Below, piece after piece: positions 51,139-58,914 of a DNA stretch of 64,000 nucleotides. Origin of the DNA: CAWGLW01 sp963823525 (GTDB taxonomy: Bacteria > Pseudomonadota > Gammaproteobacteria > Steroidobacterales > Steroidobacteraceae). The position numbers and the translations under genes were made by a program. A model generated the notes under the pieces. It ran no database searches. It saw only the letters and a list, made by a program, of their open reading frames with translations, and was not told where the DNA came from. The stretch covers positions 1,550,001 to 1,614,000 of the forward strand of contig CAWGLW010000006.1 in NCBI GenBank assembly GCA_963823525.1, given 5' to 3'. Positions within the stretch are counted from its first letter, which is position 1; every line of letters begins with the position of its first letter.

Positions 51139-53621
51139 CGCTCGCGGTGATACTGCTGGAGCCGCTCGGTGAACGCTCGTACGCCGCGACGGACTTTCCC
51201 CTCTCGATCGGTGGAACGGGCAGCGATGTCAACGTCAGGTCGACCGGCGAGACCGTGCTCGCCTGGTTGGGTCAACACGACGGCAAAATCTTCGTGCAGC
51301 CGGCGGACGGCGCACCGGCGGTACGCCTCAACGGCGCGCCTATTGACGATTCTGCGTGGTTGCGCAGCGGCGATGTCATCGATGTCGGTGGTGGGCGGCT
51401 GACATTTGACGTCGAAGACGGGCGCATCGTCCTGTCGGTGGTCGACGGGGCGGTCGGGAATCTGACCGTGCCCCCTGAGGCGGACCTCGCCGTCAGTGTT
51501 TCCGGTGCGGGCCCCGCCGATGAGGAACCGATCGAAGCCATCGCATTTACCCGGCAGCAGAACGCCGTTGCGTCACCGCGTGACACATCGACGCCGCGTC
51601 GTGCGCTGGTCGCCGTCGGAATCGGACTGCTGGTCGCGTTGGCCGCCTATATCTTCACCTCGGTGCCGGTGCAGGTGGCGATTGAGCCGGCCCCCGAGAC
51701 AATGGCTTTCGAGGGCGGCTGGCCGGGGCTGCATTTCGGCGCGAGTCACCTGCTGCGCCCCGGGGCCTATACGCTGGTCGCGGAGAAGCCCGGCTACCGG
51801 CCCCTGCGTGAATCAGTGGAAATAACCGCCGATCGAAACCAGCGGTTGAGCTTCAACCTGACCGAACTTCCCGGGCGCTTGAGCATCGAACTGCCGGTGC
51901 CGGGACAGGTCAGTATCGATGGCAGCGAAACCGGCGAGGCGCCAGGGGAGTTCTTGCTGGATGCCGGCACGCACCAGGTGCTGATCCGGACCGAGCGTTA
52001 CCTCGATTTCGATGCCGAGGTTGCCATTGCGGGAAAGGGTGAGCGACAGGTCCTGCAGCCGGAACTCGTTCCCGGCTGGTCGCGCGTCTCGATCAGTAGC
52101 GAACCGGCCGGCGCCGACCTGCTGGTCGGCGGGCAGGCAAAGGGTGTCACACCGCTGGAGATCGAACTGATGGCGGGCAGCCACAGCCTCGAGATCAGGC
52201 GCGAAGGGTACAAACCCTGGATCGCGGACATCCAGACGAAAGCGAACGAGCCGCTGCGGATCGGGCCGGTTCGTCTCGGTATCCCGGACGGTCGGCTCAC
52301 GGTGCGCAGCAAGCCTTCCGGTGCCAGCGTCACGATCGGTGGTGCCTACAAGGGCCGAACGCCGCTGAGTGTCGAACTGCGGCCCGACGTGACCATGCCC
52401 GTGATGATTTCACGCGATGGCTACCAGTCGGCTGAGCGCAGCGTGAGTGTTGGCTCTGATCGCCAGGAAACGATCGATGTTGCGCTCAAGGCCATTCTCG
52501 GCGAAGTCATTGTGAGCGCGAAGCCGGCGGACGCCGCTTTGTTTATCGATGGCGTCGCGCATGGTACGGCCAATCAAACCCTGATGCTCGCGGCGACCGA
52601 CCACAAGATCGAGATTAGAAGCCCCGGTTTCGCGCCGTTCAGGACGACGGTAACACCGCGGCCCGGATTGACACAGCGTGTCGAGGTGACCCTGCTCAAA
52701 GGTTCCGCGCCACCTGAGCCCGGTGCCACGGTCAGCCGCGCGGAGGATCAGCCCGCGATGGGCGAGCCGCCGGGTGCCCGGTCCGGGGCGGTATCGCTGG
52801 CGGCGGTGATTCGCAGCAGCGACGGTCAGGAACTCAGGTTGCTTCCCGCGGGTTCCTACACGATGGGCAGCGCGCGAAGGGAAGCGGGCCGCCGATCGAA
52901 TGAGGGCATGCGCCCCGTTGAGCTGAGGCGCCGCGTGTATCTCTCGACCAGAGAGGTAAGCAACGCCGAATTCAGGCAGTTTCGGCCCGGCCATCGCTCC
53001 GGGTATGTTGGGCAGTCGACACTGGATCTCGATCGCCAGCCGGTCGTCAACGTCAGCTGGCAGGATGCTGTCGAGTACTGCAACTGGTTGAGTGCGAAAG
53101 ACGGGCTGGAGCCAGCCTATGACAACCAGGGGGGGCGGCTGGTGCCGGTCGAGCCGATGACGACTGGTTATCGCCTGCCGACCGAAGCGGAATGGGAGTG
53201 GGCGGCGCGTGCAGGTCCCGGGGGGCTCAAGAAGTATCCCTGGGGTGACAGCCTTCCGGTCCCGGCCGGAGCCGGGAACTATGCTGACAGCCGCGCACAG
53301 CCGATCGTGCAGCAGGTCCTGGCCGACCTTGACGACGGCCATGCGGCGACAGCACCGGTCGGAAGTTTCCAGCCCAACGCGATGGGTTATTTTGATCTGG
53401 GCGGCAACGTCGCCGAGTGGACGCATGATCTCTACACTGTCCAGGGCCCGGGCGGTTCGAAAGCGGTGGATCCGATGGCCAGCGAAGCGGGCGCGGTACA
53501 CGGTATACGCGGCTCGAGCTGGCGCCATGCCTCGGTCACGCAGCTGCGCCTGACTTTTCGTGACTATGGAGATGGCAAGCGCAATGATGTCGGATTCCGA
53601 ATCGCGCGTTATGCGCAGTAG
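51135..53621 (+). CDS. Transmembrane FHA-like / PEGA / SUMF1 protein
   Basis: About 828 aa. It has an N-terminal cytoplasmic FHA-like beta domain (about 1-100, without the SRxH motif), one membrane span (about 156-175), an extended outer part with several PEGA-type repeats (for example GYRPLRESVEIT, GYKPWIADIQ, GAYKGRTPLSVELR) to about 560, and a C-terminal SUMF1/FGE-sulfatase domain (about 577-826; GYRLPTEAEWEWAARAGPGG, GGNVAEWTHDLY, NDVGFRIAR). The Cys pair that makes formylglycine in true FGE is absent, so a binding role is more likely. I take TTG 51135 (TTGA overlap with the kinase stop); GTG 51120 is an alternative. Confidence 0.85.
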   Translation: MTLAVILLEPLGERSYAATDFPLSIGGTGSDVNVRSTGETVLAWLGQHDGKIFVQPADGAPAVRLNGAPIDDSAWLRSGDVIDVGGGRLTFDVEDGRIVLSVVDGAVGNLTVPPEADLAVSVSGAGPADEEPIEAIAFTRQQNAVASPRDTSTPRRALVAVGIGLLVALAAYIFTSVPVQVAIEPAPETMAFEGGWPGLHFGASHLLRPGAYTLVAEKPGYRPLRESVEITADRNQRLSFNLTELPGRLSIELPVPGQVSIDGSETGEAPGEFLLDAGTHQVLIRTERYLDFDAEVAIAGKGERQVLQPELVPGWSRVSISSEPAGADLLVGGQAKGVTPLEIELMAGSHSLEIRREGYKPWIADIQTKANEPLRIGPVRLGIPDGRLTVRSKPSGASVTIGGAYKGRTPLSVELRPDVTMPVMISRDGYQSAERSVSVGSDRQETIDVALKAILGEVIVSAKPADAALFIDGVAHGTANQTLMLAATDHKIEIRSPGFAPFRTTVTPRPGLTQRVEVTLLKGSAPPEPGATVSRAEDQPAMGEPPGARSGAVSLAAVIRSSDGQELRLLPAGSYTMGSARREAGRRSNEGMRPVELRRRVYLSTREVSNAEFRQFRPGHRSGYVGQSTLDLDRQPVVNVSWQDAVEYCNWLSAKDGLEPAYDNQGGRLVPVEPMTTGYRLPTEAEWEWAARAGPGGLKKYPWGDSLPVPAGAGNYADSRAQPIVQQVLADLDDGHAATAPVGSFQPNAMGYFDLGGNVAEWTHDLYTVQGPGGSKAVDPMASEAGAVHGIRGSSWRHASVTQLRLTFRDYGDGKRNDVGFRIARYAQ

Positions 53622-53916
53622 CCGCAACCGGCCTGCGGTGACCGTCATGCTCGTCATGGGTCTTGTCATCGCCGGCGCCCTGCGAGCCCAGGAAACGCCG
53701 GTGCCCGCGGCTGCGCCCCCCACCGTTGAGGAACAGGCCGAATCGGTCGGCGCTCGTCCTGCGGACGCGGAAAAGCAGGCGCCTGATGAGGAGGGAGATT
53801 CAGGCGCCGGCAAGCCGGCCAAGGAACCCGGGGTGGTCGGTCCAACACCGAACCGATTTGAGCCGACCGAAAAAGTGCGCGCGGATTACGACGTTTCGTT
53901 TCCGGTCGACATCTGA
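53611..53916 (+). CDS. Small secreted Pro/Glu-rich protein
   Basis: 101 aa from ATG 53611, 11 nt inside the previous gene. It has a signal peptide (MRSSRNRPAVTVMLVMGLVI, cleavage after ALRA) and then a low-complexity acidic, Pro/Ala-rich chain (about 28-85) and the tail RFEPTEKVRADYDVSFPVDI. No fold or family is recognised. The start could be earlier in frame (53587 or 53560), but 53611 gives the clean signal peptide. It could be a periplasmic linker or peptide partner of the machine encoded next. Confidence 0.65.
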   Translation: MRSSRNRPAVTVMLVMGLVIAGALRAQETPVPAAAPPTVEEQAESVGARPADAEKQAPDEEGDSGAGKPAKEPGVVGPTPNRFEPTEKVRADYDVSFPVDI

Positions 53917-53935
53917 GCAAGGAGATTCACAGTCC

Positions 53936-54742
53936 ATGGCCCGATCCAAGTCCCGCACGCAGAATGAACTCGTCTACAGTCTGTTTGCGCTTTTGATTGC
54001 AGTGATCGTGGTACACGCGATCTACGTGACCATCATTCGTCCCAGGGCGACCGAGATCCTCGAGCAGCAGCGTGTCGCCATGCAGACGGATGAGAACTAC
54101 GTTTCGGAGCGCTCCGTCTATGTCGTCGTCAAGGACTGGGAGCAGGAGGCCTGCATCATCCTTGCACTCTGGGCCCTCGGCATGATTGTCTATAAAGGGT
54201 ACGTGACCCACCAGGAGCGACAGCTGCTGTCGCGTGACCTGATACACGTCCCTGATGGAATGCGCATCCTGCCCGAAGACGCGCGCGAGTATGCGCGGGC
54301 AATCGAAGCGCTGCCGGCCGCCGATGCGAACGGGCTCGTGCCGCGCGCGTTGCTGGTTTCGCTTTACCGATTCAGCGCGACACGGAACGTGCAGGACGTA
54401 TCCGACGCTGCTCGTGGAGTCTGCGAAGGCGAAGCCGTTCGGATGGACTCCGAGCTCTCGATGTTGCGTTACATTGCCTGGGCCATTCCTGCCATCGGCT
54501 TCATCGGCACGGTGCGCGGCATCGGCGACGCACTCGGCGAAGCCCACAAGGCAATCACCGGCGACGTCTCCGGTGTCACGGCGGGCCTTGGCACAGCATT
54601 CAATTCGACCTTGATTGCCCTGCTGATCAGTATCGGCATCATGTTCCTGCTTCATCGCCTGCAGCTCGAGCAGGAGCGGCTGGTTCTGGACAGTGAAACC
54701 TACCTGGACCAGCACTTGATTCGTCACATGCAGGTGCGCTGA
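53936..54742 (+). CDS. MotA/TolQ/ExbB-family proton channel protein
   Basis: A 268-aa protein with about four spans (13-33, 70-88, 180-205 and 225-247). ELSMLRYIAWAIPAIGFIGT with TVRGI is the TolQ/ExbB TM2-type segment, and GVTAGLGTAFNSTLIALLIS is the TM3-type segment. The Thr residues of GTVRGI and TAFNST occupy the place of the ion-path polar residues in TolQ/ExbB. An extra N-terminal span pair is unlike the usual three-span form. AGGAG is 12 nt before ATG 53936. No classic exbD/tolR follows; instead the two vWA proteins encoded downstream carry an ExbD-like span, so they are the natural partners. Confidence 0.85.
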   Translation: MARSKSRTQNELVYSLFALLIAVIVVHAIYVTIIRPRATEILEQQRVAMQTDENYVSERSVYVVVKDWEQEACIILALWALGMIVYKGYVTHQERQLLSRDLIHVPDGMRILPEDAREYARAIEALPAADANGLVPRALLVSLYRFSATRNVQDVSDAARGVCEGEAVRMDSELSMLRYIAWAIPAIGFIGTVRGIGDALGEAHKAITGDVSGVTAGLGTAFNSTLIALLISIGIMFLLHRLQLEQERLVLDSETYLDQHLIRHMQVR

Positions 54743-54748
54743 CCGCCA

Positions 54749-56137
54749 ATGACGCTGGCATTTGAAATCAACGATGCAGGCCTCGTCGTTGCCGGCCAGG
54801 GCGGGTTGCTCGCGGAGGAGCCCGGCTACGCGATGCTCGACGGCCGCGAGCCTGAAACGGGGCAGGCTGCGGCTCGGCGCATTCGCCTGGCACCGCTTTA
54901 CGCGGAAAGCCGATTCTGGAGCGAAATCGGCGACCAGGCCCTGCCACGGACAATGCCGGCGGCAAGGACGTTCGCCGAGGTGGCCCACGCGCAACTGACG
55001 GCCTTCGCGGGTCCATGGCTCGAACAGGGTCCGGAGGCCTTGTTCGCGGTGCCACCCTGGTATTCGCGCGCGCAGTTGTCGATGTTGCTCGGCGTGGCCC
55101 AGGAAGCCGGTCTTCATCCGGTCGGACTGGTCGATGCCGGGCTGGCAGCCGTCTCGCTGGAGCCAGTACCCGAAACCGTGATGCAGCTGGAACTGGGTCT
55201 GCACCGTACCGTTTTGACCCTGCTCGATCATGCCGGTGACTTGCGGCGATCGCAGTTCGAACTCATTCCCAGGCATGGCTGGCTCGTTCTGCAACAGGCC
55301 TGGATACAGATGATTGCAGAAACCTTTGTGCGCAAGACCCGATTCGACCCGCTGCACGACGCGGTCACCGAGCAGGCGATGTGCGACAGACTGCCGCAGT
55401 GGCTGGAGGTGTTGCGCACCGAGCCGGCGGTGCAGATTGAACTCGAGGCCGCCAGCGCGACGCGTGTGGTCGAGGTGCAGGCACAACAGTTCGTGGCGGC
55501 CGTGGAACCTGTATTTCGCGATCTCGTTCGGGTGCTGCAAGAGGCAAGGCCGAAGGGCGCACCCCTGCACCTGCAGCTCTCACACCGGCTGGCGGGGCTG
55601 CCAGGGCTGGATGAACAGCTGGCTGACATTCGCGACTGCGATGTGAAGGTACTGCCTCGCGGTGCCGCGGCATTGGGTGCACTGGTCTGGGAGGACGCGA
55701 TCCGTCGCAGCGATGGCAGTGTCGTGCTGGTACACCGCCTGCCGGCGCCGTTGAGAGCCGGCGCCAGCCGCGTATCGGCGATTGCGGTCTCATCACCGGT
55801 CGTGCCACCGGAAATGCGACCGACGCACCTCGTGTATCGCAGTCGCGCCCACGTACTGAATCGGCGACCAATCCAGGTCGGAACGGCTTCATCTGCGGGA
55901 ACGCGTACGCTGATCGTCGAACCCGGCCCGGGCATTTCGCGACTGCACTGCGCCGTGATGTGCGATGACAGTGGCGTGTGGCTGGACGATCGAAGCACCT
56001 ACGGCACGTTCGTCAACGACGAGCGAATCAGCGGCCGCGTGCAACTGCGCGCCGGCGACAGGATCAGGCTCGGCACGCCGGGCATCAGTTGCGAACTCGT
56101 TCGCGCGGTGGATGACGATGGCGCGGCGCCGGACTGA
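54749..56137 (+). CDS. Hsp70/actin-like domain fused to a C-terminal FHA domain
   Basis: A 462-aa soluble protein. Residues 1-330 look like a degenerate actin/Hsp70 fold: LAFEINDAGLVVA (phosphate-1-like), VPPWYSRAQLSMLLGVAQEA and GLVDAGLAAVSL (DnaK-like helix and loop), and LELGLHRTVLTLLD (phosphate-2-like). The classical Gly/Asp/Thr nucleotide residues are weak, so ATP binding is uncertain. About 370-455 is an FHA domain (GISRLHC, DDRSTYGTFVND, LRAGDRIRLG) with the phospho-Thr-reading Ser/Arg/His. It probably docks to the kinase or its substrates. It starts 6 nt after the channel gene and overlaps the next gene by 20 nt. Confidence 0.75.
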   Translation: MTLAFEINDAGLVVAGQGGLLAEEPGYAMLDGREPETGQAAARRIRLAPLYAESRFWSEIGDQALPRTMPAARTFAEVAHAQLTAFAGPWLEQGPEALFAVPPWYSRAQLSMLLGVAQEAGLHPVGLVDAGLAAVSLEPVPETVMQLELGLHRTVLTLLDHAGDLRRSQFELIPRHGWLVLQQAWIQMIAETFVRKTRFDPLHDAVTEQAMCDRLPQWLEVLRTEPAVQIELEAASATRVVEVQAQQFVAAVEPVFRDLVRVLQEARPKGAPLHLQLSHRLAGLPGLDEQLADIRDCDVKVLPRGAAALGALVWEDAIRRSDGSVVLVHRLPAPLRAGASRVSAIAVSSPVVPPEMRPTHLVYRSRAHVLNRRPIQVGTASSAGTRTLIVEPGPGISRLHCAVMCDDSGVWLDDRSTYGTFVNDERISGRVQLRAGDRIRLGTPGISCELVRAVDDDGAAPD

Positions 56138-57209
56138 AGTATTCAGTCTCTCCTTTCTCGACGTGATCGCCTGCGGGTTCGGTGCGATCGTCCTGTTTTA
56201 TACGATCATAAGCGCCCAGGCCGGGGTTCAGCGCCAGAAGCGCAACGACGATATCCAGGCCGAAGTCGACAAGCTCGAGGAGCAGGTCCTCGAGGGCTAT
56301 AAGAACATGGTCGTGTTGAGAAATGCGCTCGAATCGACCGAGCAGCAGGTGCCGGCCAGCGGCCGCGCCAATCGCATCATCGAGGAGATCGAGCGTCTCG
56401 AACAGGAACTGGCCGAGTCCGACAAGGACACGCTGGCCCGGCGCGAGGCGATCGAGCGCCTGAAGCAGGATCTCAAGTCGATGGACGAGGGCAATCGGCG
56501 ACTCAGTGCAGGCACTCCCAGCCCGGGGCAGCCCGGCAATCGAATCAAGGGTTTCGTCGGCAGTGGCGATCGCCAATACCTGACGGGTCTGAAAGTGGGT
56601 GGGACACACATCCTGATACTGGCCGATGTTTCCGCGAGCATGATGGATGAGTCCGTGGTTAACGTGATTCGTCTTCGCAATATGTCTGATCTGCAGCGGC
56701 GAAGCGCACGAAAGTGGCGTCGCGCGGTCGGCACGGTGGACTGGTTGATGACCCAACTACCGGCGAAGGCGAAATTCCAGGTCTACGGATTCAACACCGA
56801 GGCAAAGCCGATGATCGCGGGCAGCGCCGGAAAATGGCTCGATGCCAACGATGCCAATGCCCTGAACGATTCCTTGCGGAACCTGCGTGAGGTTGTGCCC
56901 GGTGACGGGACCAGTCTCGAGAACGCCTTCGCGGTGGTCGCGCAGCTCTCGCCGAGGCCCGACAACATCATCCTGGTGACCGACGGCCTGCCCACCCAGG
57001 GCGACAAGCCCTCGTCCCTGCGCAAAACCGTGGACGGCGAGGCCCGGCTGAAACTTTTCCAGCAGGCGATTCGCCGGTTGCCCCCGGGTATTCCGATCAA
57101 CGTCATCCTGCTGCCGATGGAAGGTGATCCAATGGCGCCAGCCGCCTACTGGACGCTCACGCGCCGCACACAAGGCTCTTTCCTAAGCCCGTCGAGGGAC
57201 TGGCCATGA
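56118..57209 (+). CDS. Single-span ExbD-like protein with coiled coil and vWA domain (1)
   Basis: 363 aa from ATG 56118 (ATG 56112 possible). A basic N-terminus precedes a span, VFSLSFLDVIACGFGAIVLF, with Asp15 placed as in ExbD/TolR (PFID/PLLD). A coiled coil follows (about 38-125), then a von Willebrand A domain (about 160-360) with a full MIDAS: DVSAS (170-174), Thr in GDGTSLENAF and Asp in VTDGLPTQG. The basic N-terminus puts the vWA part in the periplasm. The domain may bind ligand through Mg2+. It is followed by a paralogue with a 4-nt overlap. Confidence 0.82.
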   Translation: MARRRTEVFSLSFLDVIACGFGAIVLFYTIISAQAGVQRQKRNDDIQAEVDKLEEQVLEGYKNMVVLRNALESTEQQVPASGRANRIIEEIERLEQELAESDKDTLARREAIERLKQDLKSMDEGNRRLSAGTPSPGQPGNRIKGFVGSGDRQYLTGLKVGGTHILILADVSASMMDESVVNVIRLRNMSDLQRRSARKWRRAVGTVDWLMTQLPAKAKFQVYGFNTEAKPMIAGSAGKWLDANDANALNDSLRNLREVVPGDGTSLENAFAVVAQLSPRPDNIILVTDGLPTQGDKPSSLRKTVDGEARLKLFQQAIRRLPPGIPINVILLPMEGDPMAPAAYWTLTRRTQGSFLSPSRDWP

Positions 57210-58219
57210 GGCGCTCGAGGCTCGCAAGGCGGGATATCGAAGTCTTCAGCATGTCCTTTCTGGACGCGATCTGCTGCGGCTTCGGAGCGGTCATTCTGTT
57301 GCTGGTGCTGACCGAAGTCGGCGAACCCGTGGTATTTGAGAAGTCTCGCGAGGAACTGCAGGGGCGCGTCCTGAAGCTGCAGGAGGAACTCGAGGAAATT
57401 CGTGGCGACAGCGAGGTGCTCAATCGCGAGTTGAAGGCCCGGCAGATTCAGATCTCCGAGGAGGACGCCCGTATCGCACGCCTGCGAGGGGATCTCAGCG
57501 CGTTGAAAGGAAAGTTCCGCTCCTCGCAAAAAGAAGCCGAGGTCGCAAATGAAATCGAGGGGCGCCTGGTTTCCGCGCAGCAGGAACTCACGGAGGAGAT
57601 GAAGAAGCTCCTCGGCGCGCAGTTCCGTCGAAAGGACGATTCGCCGATCGGCGGGGTCCCGGTCGACAGCGAGTACATCATCTTCATTATCGACACGTCC
57701 GGGAGCATGGCGAACTACGCCTGGCCCCTGATGCTGCGCAAGATGGACGAAGTGCTTGATGCTTACCCCACGGTCAAGGGCTGGCAGGTCATGAGCGACG
57801 AGGGTGCCTACATGTTCCCGACCTATCGTGGCCGATGGTTGCCCGATTCCCCGCGGCAGCGTGAGCTGGTACTGCAGCGGTTGCGCGACTGGTTCCCCTT
57901 CAGCAACTCGAGCCCGGTCGAGGGCATCATCGAGGCCATTCGTACGTATTACTCATCGGGACGCAAGATCAGTCTGTATGTGCTCGGTGATGAGTTCACA
58001 GGCAGCTCGATCGACTCGGTCGTTCGAAGCGTCGATACGATCAATCGGGCGGATAAATCCGGCGATCGGCGAGTGCGCATCCATGCCATCGGCTTCCCGG
58101 TCCGTCCGGATGCACCTCAGTATACGAGCGTACGCTTCGCGACCCTGATGCGCATCCTCTGTGACCGAAATGGTGGTACGTTCGTCGGGCTCAACGAACC
58201 CGCCAGTTATCGGCGATGA
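57206..58219 (+). CDS. Single-span ExbD-like protein with coiled coil and vWA domain (2)
   Basis: A 337-aa paralogue of the preceding protein. The span is VFSMSFLDAICCGFGAVILL with Asp20 at the same point, then a coiled coil (about 45-135) and a vWA domain (about 147-330). The MIDAS first motif is DTSGS (153-157); the Asp in VLGDEFTGSS and a Ser/Thr near NSSPVEGI complete a plausible site. The two spans match so closely (SFLD-x-I-x-C-G-F-G-A) that the proteins may form a heterodimer like the two B subunits of Exb/Tol/Mot motors. It ends on the start region of the next gene. Confidence 0.82.
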   Translation: MRRSRLARRDIEVFSMSFLDAICCGFGAVILLLVLTEVGEPVVFEKSREELQGRVLKLQEELEEIRGDSEVLNRELKARQIQISEEDARIARLRGDLSALKGKFRSSQKEAEVANEIEGRLVSAQQELTEEMKKLLGAQFRRKDDSPIGGVPVDSEYIIFIIDTSGSMANYAWPLMLRKMDEVLDAYPTVKGWQVMSDEGAYMFPTYRGRWLPDSPRQRELVLQRLRDWFPFSNSSPVEGIIEAIRTYYSSGRKISLYVLGDEFTGSSIDSVVRSVDTINRADKSGDRRVRIHAIGFPVRPDAPQYTSVRFATLMRILCDRNGGTFVGLNEPASYRR

Positions 58220-58251
58220 CCCTTACGATGCAGACCATGACAGGAAAGTCC

Positions 58252-58914
58252 ATGCCCCGCCCAGTAACTCGTACGGCTGTATCGACGCTGGCGGCTTTTG
58301 CCGCGGCGGTCCTGCTGTCGGCCTGTATCCCGACGCGATTCGAGTCTGATGTGGTGATCCCGGCGCCACTGGTCACCAAGATTCCGATTGTTATCGGCGT
58401 ACACATGACCGAGCAGTTTCGGACCCGGGTTCACGAAGAAGAACGAGACGGCGCTGATTACACGATCGGCATCGGCAAGGCGCAGTACGCAGGGTTCATG
58501 CGACTGATGGACGCCATGTTCACGCGGGTTGTTCCGGTGTATTCATCTGCCAGCGGCGCGGCCACGGACCCGGAACTGCGTGGCGTGCTCGAGCCGGTGC
58601 TCGAGGATTTCGCGTTCATCACGCCTCAGGACTCGGGTACACCGCTGTATGCAGTCAGCCTGCGCTACCGCATCAACGGTTATTCGCCCGACGGAGAGCT
58701 GATCGATTCGTGGACGTTCACCGGCTACGGAACTGAGCCGGCCAGCAAGATTCCAACGCAGCGCAAGGCGGCGCTGCAACAGGCAACGAGCAAAGCAATG
58801 CGCGATGCCGGCGCGAAGATCGCGACGGAACTTCGCGAACAGGCGATCATTCGCGGGTTGCTCCCCGAAGGAGCTGGCGTGACACCGATCGAGCTGTCCC
58901 CGCCGACACCCTAG
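58252..58914 (+). CDS. Lipoprotein of unknown function, last gene of the operon
   Basis: About 220 aa from ATG 58252, which has AGGAAAG just ahead; an upstream in-frame ATG at 58216 overlaps the previous stop and is also possible. It has a lipoprotein signal (VLLSAC). The mature part (TRFESDVVIPAPLVTKIPIV, LEDFAFITPQDSGTPLYAVS, YRINGYSPDGELIDSWTFTG) resembles beta-sandwich lipoproteins of envelope complexes in overall layout only. No family is recognised. Its 3' end overlaps the facing TPR/TonB gene by 4 nt. Confidence 0.8.
   Translation: MPRPVTRTAVSTLAAFAAAVLLSACIPTRFESDVVIPAPLVTKIPIVIGVHMTEQFRTRVHEEERDGADYTIGIGKAQYAGFMRLMDAMFTRVVPVYSSASGAATDPELRGVLEPVLEDFAFITPQDSGTPLYAVSLRYRINGYSPDGELIDSWTFTGYGTEPASKIPTQRKAALQQATSKAMRDAGAKIATELREQAIIRGLLPEGAGVTPIELSPPTP

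Noticed and set aside
53927..55570. 547-codon open frame antisense to the ExbB-like and FHA genes
   Set aside because: No family motif and improbable composition; the plus-strand genes have recognisable domains and ribosome sites.
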